Shown: positions 18,312-27,964 of the stretch, one piece after another
Position numbering within the stretch: the stretch's first letter is position 1
Layout of the letters: each line of letters starts with the position of its first letter
Assembly (NCBI GenBank): GCA_934121905.1
Contig: CAKOVI010000001.1
Location: 310,001-374,000, forward strand
Source: an uncultured Clostridia bacterium
Lineage (GTDB): Bacteria; Bacillota; Clostridia; TANB77; CAG-508
Length of the DNA stretch: 64,000 nt
Direction: 5' to 3'
Translations under genes and position numbers: made by a program
The notes under the pieces: model-generated
The model's input: only the letters and a program-made list of their open reading frames with translations
The model's database searches: none
Told to the model about the DNA's origin: nothing

Positions 18312-18340
18312 TTGACAAAATAATTTTTAGAGTTTATAAT
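18312..18340 (+). promoter_or_regulatory. Consensus promoter
   Basis: TTGACA (18312-18317), 17-base spacer, TATAAT (18335-18340), reading toward the small gene at 18455. Confidence 0.75.
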
Positions 18341-18454
18341 GTGAAAAAGTTAAATCATTTAACTCAAAATCAAATTTTTATATCTTATAAAATTAAAAAT
18401 CAAAAAGATACTCTTAGTAAAACGTAATATCTTTGTAGTAAGGGAGGGAGAAGT

Positions 18455-18589
18455 ATGGAAGAAAAAAGAATTGAAAATCTATTATTAGAAATAATAGAAA
18501 AAATAGAAATAAGAGATGAATTATTAATAGATTTAACAAAAGAAATAGCACTATTAAAATTAAAAATCGAAGAACAATACAAATTGTAA
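18455..18589 (+). CDS. 44-residue helical small protein
   Basis: ATG 18455 follows AAGGGAGGGAG at good spacing and lies downstream of a perfect promoter. The product is almost wholly Leu/Ile/Glu/Lys with heptad-like spacing, consistent with a short coiled coil. It lies just before ftsE but ftsE has its own promoter. Function unknown; the expression signals are stronger than the protein evidence. Confidence 0.55.
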   Translation: MEEKRIENLLLEIIEKIEIRDELLIDLTKEIALLKLKIEEQYKL

Positions 18590-18625
18590 ATTTTTCGTAA
18601 ATACTATTGAAAAAAAAAGCATTTA

Positions 18626-18654
18626 TTGTTATGATAATAATGATTAAATATAAT
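18626..18654 (+). promoter_or_regulatory. Promoter of ftsE
   Basis: TTGTTA (18626-18631), 17-base spacer, TATAAT (18649-18654), 29 bases before the ftsE start. Confidence 0.55.
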
Positions 18655-18683
18655 AATGTAAACAAAAGGAGAACAAAAGGAAA

Positions 18684-19367
18684 ATGATAGAATTTAGAAA
18701 TGTTACAAAGACATACGATACAGGTACAAAAGCAGTTAAAAATGCTAATTTTCTAATAGAAAAAGGAGAATTTTGCTTTCTAGTAGGAACATCAGGAAGT
18801 GGAAAATCCACACTAATAAAACTTATTTTAAAAGAAGAAGAACCAACATCTGGAAATATAATAATAAATGGAAAAGATACAACATTTATAAAACCAAACA
18901 GAGTACCATATTTAAGAAGAAGTATGGGAGTAGTATTTCAAGACTTTAGACTATTACCAGACAAAACAGTATATGATAATGTTGCATATGCAATGTATAT
19001 AGTTAGGGCAACACAAAGACATATACGTAGACAAGTACCAATGGTATTATCATTAGTAGGTTTAAGCCAAAAAGCCAAAATGTATCCACACGAATTATCT
19101 GGAGGAGAACAACAAAGAGTAGCTCTAGCAAGAGCATTAGTAAACAATCCATCAATGTTAATAGCAGACGAGCCAACAGGAAATCTAGACCCAGATACAG
19201 CTTGGGATATAATGAACTTATTAAACGATATAAATATGAGAGGAACAACAGTAGTGGTTGCAACACACGCCAAAGATATAGTAGACAAAATGAAAAAAAG
19301 GGTAATACATATCGAAAAAGGCGAAATTATAAGAGATGATAAAAAAGGTGGTTATGATGAGATATAA
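18684..19367 (+). CDS. ftsE: Cell division ATP-binding protein FtsE
   Basis: 227 residues of the ABC ATPase family: Walker A GTSGSGKST, signature LSGGEQQRVALARAL, Walker B LIADEPTGNLD and the switch histidine in VATHAKD. FtsE drives FtsX to activate a periplasmic or cell-surface peptidoglycan hydrolase. The coding end overlaps the ftsX start by about 11 bases, indicating coupled translation. Full length. Confidence 0.95.
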   Translation: MIEFRNVTKTYDTGTKAVKNANFLIEKGEFCFLVGTSGSGKSTLIKLILKEEEPTSGNIIINGKDTTFIKPNRVPYLRRSMGVVFQDFRLLPDKTVYDNVAYAMYIVRATQRHIRRQVPMVLSLVGLSQKAKMYPHELSGGEQQRVALARALVNNPSMLIADEPTGNLDPDTAWDIMNLLNDINMRGTTVVVATHAKDIVDKMKKRVIHIEKGEIIRDDKKGGYDEI

Positions 19368-20256
19368 TGTATTAACCTATTTAATAGGAGAAGGACTTTC
19401 AAATATATTTAAAAATAAAAAACAAGCAGCAACATCTTTTGGAACGATGTGTGTAATAATGATATTTTTTGGAATATGCTTTATGCTAGTTGGAAATTTT
19501 AATAATTTCATAAAACAAGTAGAATCAGTTCAGGGAATACAAGTTTATATAACAAAAGGAGCAACAGATGACGATGTAAAAACATTAGGAGAACAAATAA
19601 AAGCATTAAATGGTGTAAACACAGTTGAATTTGTATCTAAAGAAGAAGGATTGCAACACATGAAAGACAAATTTGGCGAAAAATCATATTTGCTTGATAT
19701 CTATGATGAAAGCAATGTTATCCCAGATTCATATGTTGTCACACTTACAGACTTAAGTTTAAGTTCAACTGTACAAACAGAAATAAACGAATTACAAAAT
19801 GTAAAAAAAATAACAAGCAGTGATGAAACTGCAGAAACACTTGTTAGAATAGCAAAAGGAGTAAAAATAGGAAGTTATATAATAATTATTGCACTTGTAT
19901 GTGTAAGTGTATTTATAATATCAAACACAATAAAACTTACAGTATATGCAAGAAGAAAAGAAATTTCAATCATGAAATATGTTGGAGCAACAAATAGTTT
20001 TATAAGATGGCCATTTATAGTTGAGGGAATAATAATTGGACTAATATCAGGAGCAATTTCACTTGCAATAATTGCAGGATTGTATATTGCAATTAGCCAA
20101 AATGTAGGATTTATAAGCTTTTTATCAAAAATAGGACTAAGTTTATTAGATTTTAGTGATATGTTTAATTTAATATTTATAGTTTATTTAGGATTAGGAG
20201 TAGGAATTGGTATACTTGGAAGTAGTTTATCAATGAGAAAATATTTAAAAGTATAG
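19357..20256 (+). CDS. ftsX: Cell division protein FtsX
   Basis: 299 residues from ATG 19357, chosen over ATG 19354 for spacing from AAAGGTGG inside ftsE. Topology is typical: one N-terminal membrane helix, a large extracellular loop (about residues 50-165), then three membrane helices in the C-terminal FtsX permease domain. The loop is the docking site for the EnvC/PcsB-like partners encoded next. Pair with ftsE in overlapping reading frames. Confidence 0.93.
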   Translation: MRYNVLTYLIGEGLSNIFKNKKQAATSFGTMCVIMIFFGICFMLVGNFNNFIKQVESVQGIQVYITKGATDDDVKTLGEQIKALNGVNTVEFVSKEEGLQHMKDKFGEKSYLLDIYDESNVIPDSYVVTLTDLSLSSTVQTEINELQNVKKITSSDETAETLVRIAKGVKIGSYIIIIALVCVSVFIISNTIKLTVYARRKEISIMKYVGATNSFIRWPFIVEGIIIGLISGAISLAIIAGLYIAISQNVGFISFLSKIGLSLLDFSDMFNLIFIVYLGLGVGIGILGSSLSMRKYLKV

Positions 20257-20278
20257 AATGAAAAAGGAGGATTTTAAA

Positions 20279-21424
20279 ATGCGAAAAATATGTAAAAGTA
20301 TAATGATTTGCACATTTCTTTGCACATTTTCCTTCGTTTCCTATGCAGCAGATTTAAATGAATTACAAAACCAAAAAAATGAAATACAAACGCAAATAGA
20401 TGAAAGTAATTCACAATTAAATGATGTTAATGATGAGCTAACAGACAATTTAAAACAGATACAAAAATTAGACGAAAGTATTCAAAGTTCAGAAGAAAAT
20501 ATAGAAAAACTAAATGAAGAAATTACTAAAAAAGAAAATGAAATTCAGCAAATAGAAAGCGAATTAAAAAAAGTAACTGAAAAATATAATACGCAAAAGG
20601 CTTTACTAGATGAAAGACTAGTAGAAATGTATGAAAATGATAATGTAAAATATTTAGATGTAATACTAAAATCCAAAAGCTTTTCGGATTTTGTATCAAA
20701 TTATTACATAATTTCAGAACTTACAGAGTATGATATGGATTTGTTAGAAATTGTTGATGACCAAAGAAAAGAAATAGAACAAAAAAATTTAAAATTAAGT
20801 TCACAAAAAGATAGTTTAGAACAAGAAAAATCAACTCAGAAAAAAACACAAATAGCATTATCAAATACCAAAGTTTTAAGGAAAAATTATGTATTAAAAC
20901 TTAGCCAAGAAGAACAAGATTTACAAGCAAAAATTGATGAATATAACAATCAAGTAAATCAGATTGAGGAAGAGATAAAAAAATTAGCAGTTACTGCAAG
21001 CTTTGGAGAAGAATATAGAGGCGGAACAATGCAATGGCCAATATATGGACATTATACTATAACATCAAATTATGGAATGAGAACACACCCAATAACGGGA
21101 GTGTATAAACTACATACAGGGGTAGACATAAGTGCAACAATTGGCTCGGATTTCACAGCAATTGCAGATGGAATTGTTGTAAAGGCAGAATATAATGGGG
21201 CATATGGAAATATGGTTATTATTGACCATGGAGGAGGAGTTCAAACTCTTTATGCACATGGTTCTCAAATAATAGCACAGGTTGGACAAGAAGTAAAAGC
21301 AGGAGATATTGTATTAAAGGTTGGATCAACAGGATATTCGACAGGACCTCACGCACATTTTGAGGTAAGGATTAATGGTTCGCCAGTAAATCCATTAGAT
21401 TATGTTTCAATACCACAAGAATAA
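20279..21424 (+). CDS. EnvC/PcsB-like M23 peptidase, FtsEX partner
   Basis: 381 residues; start at ATG 20279 behind AAAAAGGAGG, giving a signal peptide (cleavage near SYA-AD). A long coiled coil (about 25-245) precedes a LytM/M23 domain with HTGVDI and HAHFEV, so the zinc ligands are intact and it may be a true endopeptidase rather than only an activator. Position directly after ftsX strongly implies control by FtsEX at the septum or during sporulation. Confidence 0.9.
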   Translation: MRKICKSIMICTFLCTFSFVSYAADLNELQNQKNEIQTQIDESNSQLNDVNDELTDNLKQIQKLDESIQSSEENIEKLNEEITKKENEIQQIESELKKVTEKYNTQKALLDERLVEMYENDNVKYLDVILKSKSFSDFVSNYYIISELTEYDMDLLEIVDDQRKEIEQKNLKLSSQKDSLEQEKSTQKKTQIALSNTKVLRKNYVLKLSQEEQDLQAKIDEYNNQVNQIEEEIKKLAVTASFGEEYRGGTMQWPIYGHYTITSNYGMRTHPITGVYKLHTGVDISATIGSDFTAIADGIVVKAEYNGAYGNMVIIDHGGGVQTLYAHGSQIIAQVGQEVKAGDIVLKVGSTGYSTGPHAHFEVRINGSPVNPLDYVSIPQE

Positions 21425-21454
21425 AATACTTTAGACAAAGAAAGGGAATTTATT

Positions 21455-22744
21455 ATGGTAAAAAAATTAAAAATACTAGTTATAGGAATGATAATTGTAA
21501 TTACTGTAGCATATACTAATATGAGTATAGCAACAAGTAAAACAGATTTGCAAAATGAAAAAACAAACTTAAACAGTTCGATTTCACAAGCACAAGAAAA
21601 CCTAGAAGATATAAAAAAGGAAAAATCTGATACATTAAATCAGGTTGAGTCATTAATGGGAAAAATATCTGATTATCAAGATGAAATAGACGATTTAGAT
21701 TCTAAGATTTCAAGTTTACAAAAACAAATAAAAGAGGCAGAAGCAAAGATAAAAGAAGATGAAGAAGAACAGAAAAAACAAAAAACAGCTTTAGATGAAA
21801 AAATTATTACATTATATGAAAATGGTGATACATCATATTTAGATGTTTTGCTATCTTCAAATGGATTAATGGACTTTATATCTAGTTGTTATATGCTTTC
21901 AGAATTAACAGCATATGATACTGAAATGATACAACAAGTAGAAGAACACCAAAAACAAATAGAGAAAGAAAAAAGTGATTTAGAAAACAATAAGAATTCT
22001 TTAAATGAAGCTAAAACAACAAAGGAATCCAAAGCAGAAGCTCTAAAAGTTGCTAAGAAAGAAAAAGAAGAAAAAGCAAGTCAACTTTCAGATGAGGAAA
22101 AATCAACTCAAAAAGAAATTGAAGAAATGTTAGAAGATAAAGCTATTATTGATAAAGAATTACAAAAAATAGCTAAAGAGGAAGCAGAAAGACTTGAACG
22201 TGAAAGAAAAGCAAGGGAAGAAGAAGAAAGAAAGAAAAATAGTAGCAAAAATAATTCATCATCAAACTCTTCAAGTAATTCATCTAGTTCAGATATTATA
22301 AGCAATCCAAGTACATCAGGATTTATTTTCCCTGTCGCAGGTTGCAGTAAATCCAATATAAGAGTATTGTCATATCCATCTTATGCAGGTCATACAGGTG
22401 TAGACGTAAATATAGGAGTTACAGGAAAGACAGTTGTTGCAGCCAAAGCAGGAACAGTTGTCACATCAAAAGCATTAAAAAACTCAAATGGAGATTATAG
22501 AAGTTATGGAGAATATGTAACAATAAATCATGGAGATGGAACAGTTACATTATATGCACATATGCTTGCAGGTTCAAGAAAAGTAACATCTGGACAAAAA
22601 GTTTCACAAGGTCAAGCAATTGGTACAGTTGGTTCTACTGGAAATTCAACAGGAACGCACTTGCATTTTGAAGTACAAGTGCTTACAAATTCGGGAGGTA
22701 CATATAAATTTAAACCGGTAAATCCAATACCATATTTACCATAA
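21455..22744 (+). CDS. Second EnvC-like M23 peptidase
   Basis: 429 residues with a signal peptide (to about residue 26), coiled coil up to about 265 containing long Lys/Glu runs, a Ser/Asn-rich linker (about 262-282), then an M23 domain with HTGVDVN and HLHFEV. It is a paralog of the preceding protein (shared YENGDTSYLDVLL-type hinge) with the added linker, which may extend reach into the wall. 30 bases after the first copy, likely the same transcript. Confidence 0.88.
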   Translation: MVKKLKILVIGMIIVITVAYTNMSIATSKTDLQNEKTNLNSSISQAQENLEDIKKEKSDTLNQVESLMGKISDYQDEIDDLDSKISSLQKQIKEAEAKIKEDEEEQKKQKTALDEKIITLYENGDTSYLDVLLSSNGLMDFISSCYMLSELTAYDTEMIQQVEEHQKQIEKEKSDLENNKNSLNEAKTTKESKAEALKVAKKEKEEKASQLSDEEKSTQKEIEEMLEDKAIIDKELQKIAKEEAERLERERKAREEEERKKNSSKNNSSSNSSSNSSSSDIISNPSTSGFIFPVAGCSKSNIRVLSYPSYAGHTGVDVNIGVTGKTVVAAKAGTVVTSKALKNSNGDYRSYGEYVTINHGDGTVTLYAHMLAGSRKVTSGQKVSQGQAIGTVGSTGNSTGTHLHFEVQVLTNSGGTYKFKPVNPIPYLP

Positions 22745-22796
22745 TAAAAATAAATTTATTGAAGAAAGACAGTAAAATGGAAGGAGGTTATTTAAG

Positions 22797-22822
22797 AGGC
22801 TCTTAAGTACTTAGAGCCTTTT
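22797..22822 (+). terminator. Hairpin between a ribosome site and the S41 protease
   Basis: AGGCTCT pairs with AGAGCCT, with a self-complementary TAAGTACTTA between, followed by TTTT. It ends 13 bases before the ATG of the protease gene. A good AGGAGG lies before the hairpin at 22781, not after it. Confidence 0.5.
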
Positions 22823-22834
22823 AAATAAATCAAA

Positions 22835-24073
22835 ATGGAAAATAAGAAAAATAGAATTTATAAAACTATAATGTTAGTTGTATTAACTGCATTTTTAACA
22901 TTTATGATAACAGCGTTTTCAATGTATTCATACTATAATGAATCATCAGCAATATCATTATTTAATACTACATCAAAAAGCAATGAAAATGTAACAAGTG
23001 ATATAGACTTAGAAAAATATTTAAAAAGAATAAAGGCAACAATAAATAAGTATTATTTGTGGAATGACAAAATAGATGAAACAAAGCTTCAAGATGGAGC
23101 AATTAAAGGATATGTTGAAGGTTTAGGAGATGAATATACTGAATATATTCCAGCAGATGAAATGGAAGAATACACAGAAAATATAACAGGAAATTTCGTT
23201 GGAATAGGTATTTATATGGTAGCAGATGAAACATCTGGAAGAGTGGTCGTATATTATCCAATCCCAGAAAGTCCAGCTGAAAAAGCAGGAATAAAAGCAG
23301 GAGATAAAATAATAAGTGTAGATGGAACAGAATATACATCAAGTGATTTTAGTACAATTGCAGATTATATAAAAGGCAAAGAAGGAACAAAGGTTAACTT
23401 AGTAGTAGAAAGAGGCGAAGAGAGATTAACTTTTGAAATAACAAGAGAAAAGATAAATACAAACCCAATTACTATTGAAATGTTAGAAAACAACATAGGA
23501 TATTTAAAATTACCAAGTTTTGATGAAGATACAGCAACAGATTTTGAAGAAAAAGTCAAAGAATTACAAGAAAAAGGTGCAAAAAGTTTAATAATAGATT
23601 TGCGTAATAATGGTGGAGGAATAGTAACTGAGGCAACAGAGATTGCGGATATGTTGCTAAAAAAGGGTGAAACAATAATATCAACTGTTGACAATAAAGG
23701 AAATAAAGAAATTACATATTCAGAAAATGAACCCAAATTCACCATGCCAGTAGTGTTATTAACAAATGAAAATTCAGCAAGTGCATCTGAAATTCTAGCA
23801 TGTAGTCTTAAAGACAATGAAAGAGGTAAAATTATTGGAACAAAAACATATGGAAAAGGCATAATCCAAACATTACTATCTTTAAAGGACGGAAGTGGTT
23901 TAAAAATCACAACAGAAGAATACTATACACCTAAAGGAACAACAATTCACAAAGTTGGAATTACACCAGATGAAGAAGTAAAACTTCCAGATACAGTAAA
24001 AAGTATATATGCAGTATCTAAAGATGAAGATACACAACTAGCAAAAGCAATAGAAACATTAAAAAATCAATAA
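22835..24073 (+). CDS. C-terminal processing peptidase (S41, CtpA-like)
   Basis: 412 residues: N-terminal membrane anchor (about 11-31), PDZ domain (about 125-195), then the S41 catalytic domain with Ser in NENSASASE and Lys in GTKTYGKGI. The C-terminus lacks an obvious wall-binding domain. Such proteases cut exported proteins near their C-termini; in Firmicutes they often sit beside ftsEX-envC genes and may mature the hydrolases. Ribosome site close to the ATG is poor (see hairpin just upstream). Confidence 0.9.
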   Translation: MENKKNRIYKTIMLVVLTAFLTFMITAFSMYSYYNESSAISLFNTTSKSNENVTSDIDLEKYLKRIKATINKYYLWNDKIDETKLQDGAIKGYVEGLGDEYTEYIPADEMEEYTENITGNFVGIGIYMVADETSGRVVVYYPIPESPAEKAGIKAGDKIISVDGTEYTSSDFSTIADYIKGKEGTKVNLVVERGEERLTFEITREKINTNPITIEMLENNIGYLKLPSFDEDTATDFEEKVKELQEKGAKSLIIDLRNNGGGIVTEATEIADMLLKKGETIISTVDNKGNKEITYSENEPKFTMPVVLLTNENSASASEILACSLKDNERGKIIGTKTYGKGIIQTLLSLKDGSGLKITTEEYYTPKGTTIHKVGITPDEEVKLPDTVKSIYAVSKDEDTQLAKAIETLKNQ

Positions 24074-24102
24074 AATCAAATAAAATGAAAGGAAAAATTA
24101 AA

Positions 24103-24741
24103 ATGAATTTGCCAAATAAGTTAACAATATTTAGAATAATACTTGTACCAATAATGGTATTAATTCCGTTTTTTAACATACAAGGAGAATTTTTAGGAAT
24201 ACCAATTACATATTTAATAATAGATTTAATATTTATAATAGCATCAATAACCGATAAATTAGATGGAACTATTGCAAGGAAAAAGAATTTAGTAACAACA
24301 TTTGGCAAATTCTTGGATCCAATAGCAGACAAAATATTAGTGTTAGCGGCATTAATAATGTTAGTAGACTTTGGAAAAATACCAGCATGGATTCCTATAA
24401 TAATACTATTTAGAGAATTTGTGGTTTCAGGATATAGACTAATTGCTTCACAAAATGGAGGGGAAGTTATTGCGGCATCTATATGGGGAAAACTAAAAAC
24501 AGTAACACAAATGATTGCAATAATCTTATGCTTTATAGATAAATTCTCATTTGGAGATTTTATATTTAGAGTTTCAACTAAAGCTGAAATGCTTGCACAA
24601 TCAGCTGCTATTTATATGACAACAGGGCAATATATAATAAACATAGCTACAACAGTTATGCTAGTAATATGTGTTATAGCAACAATATTTTCAGGATGGG
24701 ATTATTTAAAAGGTGGTAAAGACTTATTAAAAGATAAATAG
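24103..24741 (+). CDS. pgsA: CDP-diacylglycerol--glycerol-3-phosphate 3-phosphatidyltransferase
   Basis: 212 residues starting at ATG 24103 after GAAAGGA. The CDP-alcohol phosphotransferase signature DGTIAR-x8-G-x3-D-x3-D is intact (residues about 53-75, ending GKFLDPIADK). Several membrane helices. It makes phosphatidylglycerophosphate, the first committed step to phosphatidylglycerol. The insert between helices (about 160-180) is a little longer than usual. Confidence 0.9.
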   Translation: MNLPNKLTIFRIILVPIMVLIPFFNIQGEFLGIPITYLIIDLIFIIASITDKLDGTIARKKNLVTTFGKFLDPIADKILVLAALIMLVDFGKIPAWIPIIILFREFVVSGYRLIASQNGGEVIAASIWGKLKTVTQMIAIILCFIDKFSFGDFIFRVSTKAEMLAQSAAIYMTTGQYIINIATTVMLVICVIATIFSGWDYLKGGKDLLKDK

Positions 24742-24752
24742 AAGGTGGTAAA

Positions 24753-25598
24753 ATGACAATAAAAGAACTATTAAATCAAGCAGTAATAATGCTAAAAAAC
24801 GAGAATATAGATGCACCTAAAAACAAAGCAAGAATGTTGTTAGAGGCTACTTTAAAAAAAACAAGAGAATATTTAATGATATATGATACAAAAGAAATTA
24901 CCTCAATAGAAAGAGACAAATATATAAGAAATGTAAAAAGATTAATTGCAGGTGAACCACTTCAATATATAACTGGAAAACAAGAATTTATGAAATTAAA
25001 TTTTCTTGTAACAAAAGATGTATTAATACCAAGGGCAGATACAGAAATCCTAGTAGAAGAAGTTATTAAAATTGCAGAAAACAAAACAAATCCTGTTATT
25101 TTAGATATGTGTACAGGAAGTGGAGCAATAGCAGTATCGCTTGCAAAATATGTAAAAAACGTAAAAGTTTATGCAATAGATATAAGTGAAAAAGCATTAG
25201 AAATAGCAAAGAAAAATGCCGAATTTAATGGAGTAAAAAATAATATTAAATTCATAGAATCAAATTTATTTGATAAAATAAAAGATAAAAAGTTTGACAT
25301 AATAGTATCTAATCCTCCATATATAGAAACAGATACAATAAAAAAACTAACAAAAGATGTTCAAAATGAACCTAAAATAGCTTTAGATGGTGGAAAAGAT
25401 GGCTTAGATTTTTACAGAAAAATTGCAGACAATGGATACAAATTTTTAAATAGACAAGGATATATATGCCTAGAAATAGGATATAATCAAAGAATAGCAG
25501 TTAGGAAAATTATGGAAAATAAAAAGAGATATGTTAATATAAAATGTTTAAAAGACTTATGTGGAAATGATAGAGTTATAACTGCACAAATTGGATAA
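24753..25598 (+). CDS. prmC: Release factor glutamine methyltransferase PrmC
   Basis: 281 residues: N-terminal helical domain binding the release factor, then a Rossmann methyltransferase with SAM loop DMCTGSGAIA and the catalytic NPPY in VSNPPYIE. It methylates the Gln of the GGQ motif in RF1/RF2. Twelve bases after pgsA with GAAGGTGG as ribosome site. In many Firmicutes prmC follows prfA, which is not here. Confidence 0.92.
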   Translation: MTIKELLNQAVIMLKNENIDAPKNKARMLLEATLKKTREYLMIYDTKEITSIERDKYIRNVKRLIAGEPLQYITGKQEFMKLNFLVTKDVLIPRADTEILVEEVIKIAENKTNPVILDMCTGSGAIAVSLAKYVKNVKVYAIDISEKALEIAKKNAEFNGVKNNIKFIESNLFDKIKDKKFDIIVSNPPYIETDTIKKLTKDVQNEPKIALDGGKDGLDFYRKIADNGYKFLNRQGYICLEIGYNQRIAVRKIMENKKRYVNIKCLKDLCGNDRVITAQIG

Positions 25599-25642
25599 TA
25601 AGAATATTAATAAAATAATTGAAAAAATTAATAAATTAGGTA

Positions 25643-25682
25643 TATACTGGAAATAAGATAAGTTCTTTTCCAGTATATTTTT
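25643..25682 (+). terminator. Rho-independent terminator
   Basis: TATACTGGAAA pairs with TTTCCAGTATA, followed by TTTTTAT, after prmC. Confidence 0.7.
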
Positions 25683-25754
25683 ATATACTTTAGAAATAAT
25701 AAATTTAAGCAATAAAAAAATTGCTAAGTTTATGAAAGGATTTGGTGAAAGAAA

Positions 25755-26204
25755 ATGAAAGTTGAAGAATGTATGTGTCAAGATGTATGTTTTGTAAAAC
25801 CAGATTGTAAAGTATATGATGCTGCAAGAATAATGAATGAAAATCATGTTGGATGTATTCCTGTATGTGATGATAGTAAATGTGTTGTTGGTCTTATAAC
25901 AGATAGAGATATCGTTTTAAGAACAGTAGCATGTGATAAAGACTATAAAAATACACCAGTAAGCGAAATAATGACAAGACAAGTATATACCTGTGGTTGT
26001 AAAGAAGATGTATGTCAAGTACAAAAAACAATGTCACAAAATCAAATAAGAAGAATACCAGTTTTAAATGAACAAAACGAGATGGTAGGAATATTAACAA
26101 TTGGAGATTTGGCTCATCATGGAGAGCAAATAGGAGATAAAGAATTTAAAAACACATTAGAAAATATATGTGATTGTAAAGGTTCTATAAAAAACTGTTG
26201 CTAG
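25755..26204 (+). CDS. Two-CBS-domain protein rich in cysteine
   Basis: 149 residues made of two CBS motifs (VGLITDRDIVLR and VGILTIGDL end each). Twelve or so Cys lie outside the CBS cores, at the N-terminus (CMCQDVC), after the first motif (CGCKEDVC) and at the C-terminus (CDCKG...NCC). CBS pairs bind adenine nucleotides; the cysteines could bind metal or sense redox, which is inference. Monocistronic. Confidence 0.82.
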   Translation: MKVEECMCQDVCFVKPDCKVYDAARIMNENHVGCIPVCDDSKCVVGLITDRDIVLRTVACDKDYKNTPVSEIMTRQVYTCGCKEDVCQVQKTMSQNQIRRIPVLNEQNEMVGILTIGDLAHHGEQIGDKEFKNTLENICDCKGSIKNCC

Positions 26205-26205
26205 G

Positions 26206-26310
26206 TTCAATTGGTTCAATTGGTGCCGTCCTTTTTTTAGACAGTATCCAAAAAAGGACGGCACCGACGGTACCAAAAGAATAGCCAAAAAAAGGACGGC
26301 ACCAACGGTA
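26206..26310 (+). repeat. Intergenic palindromic repeat cluster (GGTGCCGTCCTTTTTT type)
   Basis: GGTGCCGTCCTTTTTT is followed by two inverted copies, AAAAAAGGACGGCACC and AAAAAAAGGACGGCACC. Member of the window-wide repeat family. Confidence 0.8.
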
Positions 26311-26380
26311 AAAGAAAAAAGTCATAAATTTAAAACCTTCTAATATAATTATAGTAAATTATATTGGGAGGTTAAATTTT

Positions 26381-27964
26381 ATGGAAGTACAAGTAAGCAA
26401 AGAAAATATATGTATAAATAAACTAGTTGCAGAAAAAAAGGAAATAATTTTTGTAAATAGTGATATGATTGTACCTGATTCAAAACCAGATATTTTGAAC
26501 ACAATTAACGTTTCAGGAAATGTATGTTTATATAAAAAAGAAGTAGCAGAAGACAAAGTGAAAATAGAAGGATGTATTAATACATATGTAATGTATTTAC
26601 CAGATAGTAAAGATGATAATTTAAGGGCATTAAATTGTAATCTTGATTTTTCTGAAAATATAGCTATTCAAGGTTGCAAAGAAGGAATGATTTTAAATAC
26701 AAAATGTGTAATAAGAGATATTGAATGTAAAGTGATAAATGGTAGAAAAGTTACAATCAAGGCAAGTGTAGAGGTGAACATAAAAGTATATTCAAATGAG
26801 GATGTTGAAATAATAAATAAAATAAATAATATTGATGATATACAAACTCTTCAAGAAAATTTTTGTATAAATTCACTAATAGGAAACGGGAAAACATCTG
26901 TATATGCAAAAGACACTGTTAATATTGATCAAGCTGATGAACTTGCAGAAATTTTAAAAGTTGACATAAATTTAGTGGATAAAGATATAAAAATAAGTTA
27001 TAACAAGGTACTTGCGAAAGCTGAGGCAGAAGTAAAAATAATGTATCTAACAGAAGACAATAGGATTGGAAGAACTGTTGGAAGAATACCAGTTGTAGGA
27101 TTTATTGACATACAAAATATTTCCGAGGACAATATTTGTGATGTTAATTACGAAATTAAAAATATGATATTTAAACCAAATCCAGCAGAAGAACATTCTA
27201 TATATATTGAACTTGAAATTGAAGAAAGTTGTATGGCATTTGAGAAAAAACAAATAAATTTAATCCAAGACCTATATAGTCCAACATGTAATTTAGAATT
27301 TTCACAAAAGAGAATATCATCTTCGTCTGATAAAAGTGAAGTAACAAAAGATTTTACAATAAAGGACAATATAGAAATTTCTAAAATAACAGAAGGAAGT
27401 TTATTAGATGTTGAAGTTGTACCAAATTTATTAAATACAGAAATAACAAATACTAAAATAACTTATTCTGGAGATTTAAATTTAAATTTCATCTTTACCA
27501 ACGAAAGTTCTGTTAATTCAAGAAGTGCAAAAATGCCATTTGAAATTTCAATGGAGAATGAAAGCAGAAGTGATAAAATAAATGTAGAAGCAGATATTTC
27601 TATTCAAAGTACAAATTTTGAGATTCAATCAAATGGAAATGTATCAGGAGAAGTAGAACTTGAAGTTGATGCAAGAACAAATAGAAATGTTAGTATGAAT
27701 ATTATAGATAATATTGAATTTTCAAATGATTCAGATACTGGAAAAGATGAGGATTATGATAGTTTGATTTTATATATTGCAAAACCCGGAGATTCTTTAT
27801 GGAAAATTGCAAAAAAATTCAATAGTACAGTTGATGAATTAGCTAGAATGAACGGAATAGAGAATGAAAATGAAATAATCATTGGGCAAAAAATTTATAT
27901 TCCTAAATTCAATTATATAAAGAAAGAAAAGATTGAAAATGCAAGAGAGCAAGTCGTCGTATAA
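26381..27964 (+). CDS. sipL: SipL-like spore protein: DUF3794 plus LysM
   Basis: 527 residues. The N-terminal two thirds contain DUF3794-type beta segments (VPDSKPDILN near residue 28; VVGFIDIQN near 240), and the C-terminus is one LysM domain (AKPGDSLWKIAKKF, about 466-512). SipL of Clostridioides uses this architecture to bind SpoIVA and attach the coat to the forespore; the same role is inferred. The next gene, yunB, overlaps its end by 26 bases. Start ATG 26381 follows TGGGAGG. Confidence 0.82.
   Translation: MEVQVSKENICINKLVAEKKEIIFVNSDMIVPDSKPDILNTINVSGNVCLYKKEVAEDKVKIEGCINTYVMYLPDSKDDNLRALNCNLDFSENIAIQGCKEGMILNTKCVIRDIECKVINGRKVTIKASVEVNIKVYSNEDVEIINKINNIDDIQTLQENFCINSLIGNGKTSVYAKDTVNIDQADELAEILKVDINLVDKDIKISYNKVLAKAEAEVKIMYLTEDNRIGRTVGRIPVVGFIDIQNISEDNICDVNYEIKNMIFKPNPAEEHSIYIELEIEESCMAFEKKQINLIQDLYSPTCNLEFSQKRISSSSDKSEVTKDFTIKDNIEISKITEGSLLDVEVVPNLLNTEITNTKITYSGDLNLNFIFTNESSVNSRSAKMPFEISMENESRSDKINVEADISIQSTNFEIQSNGNVSGEVELEVDARTNRNVSMNIIDNIEFSNDSDTGKDEDYDSLILYIAKPGDSLWKIAKKFNSTVDELARMNGIENENEIIIGQKIYIPKFNYIKKEKIENAREQVVV

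Noticed and set aside
18239..18427. 62-residue open frame after the tRNA
   Set aside because: It has no ribosome site and contains the TTGACA/TATAAT promoter of the next small gene.
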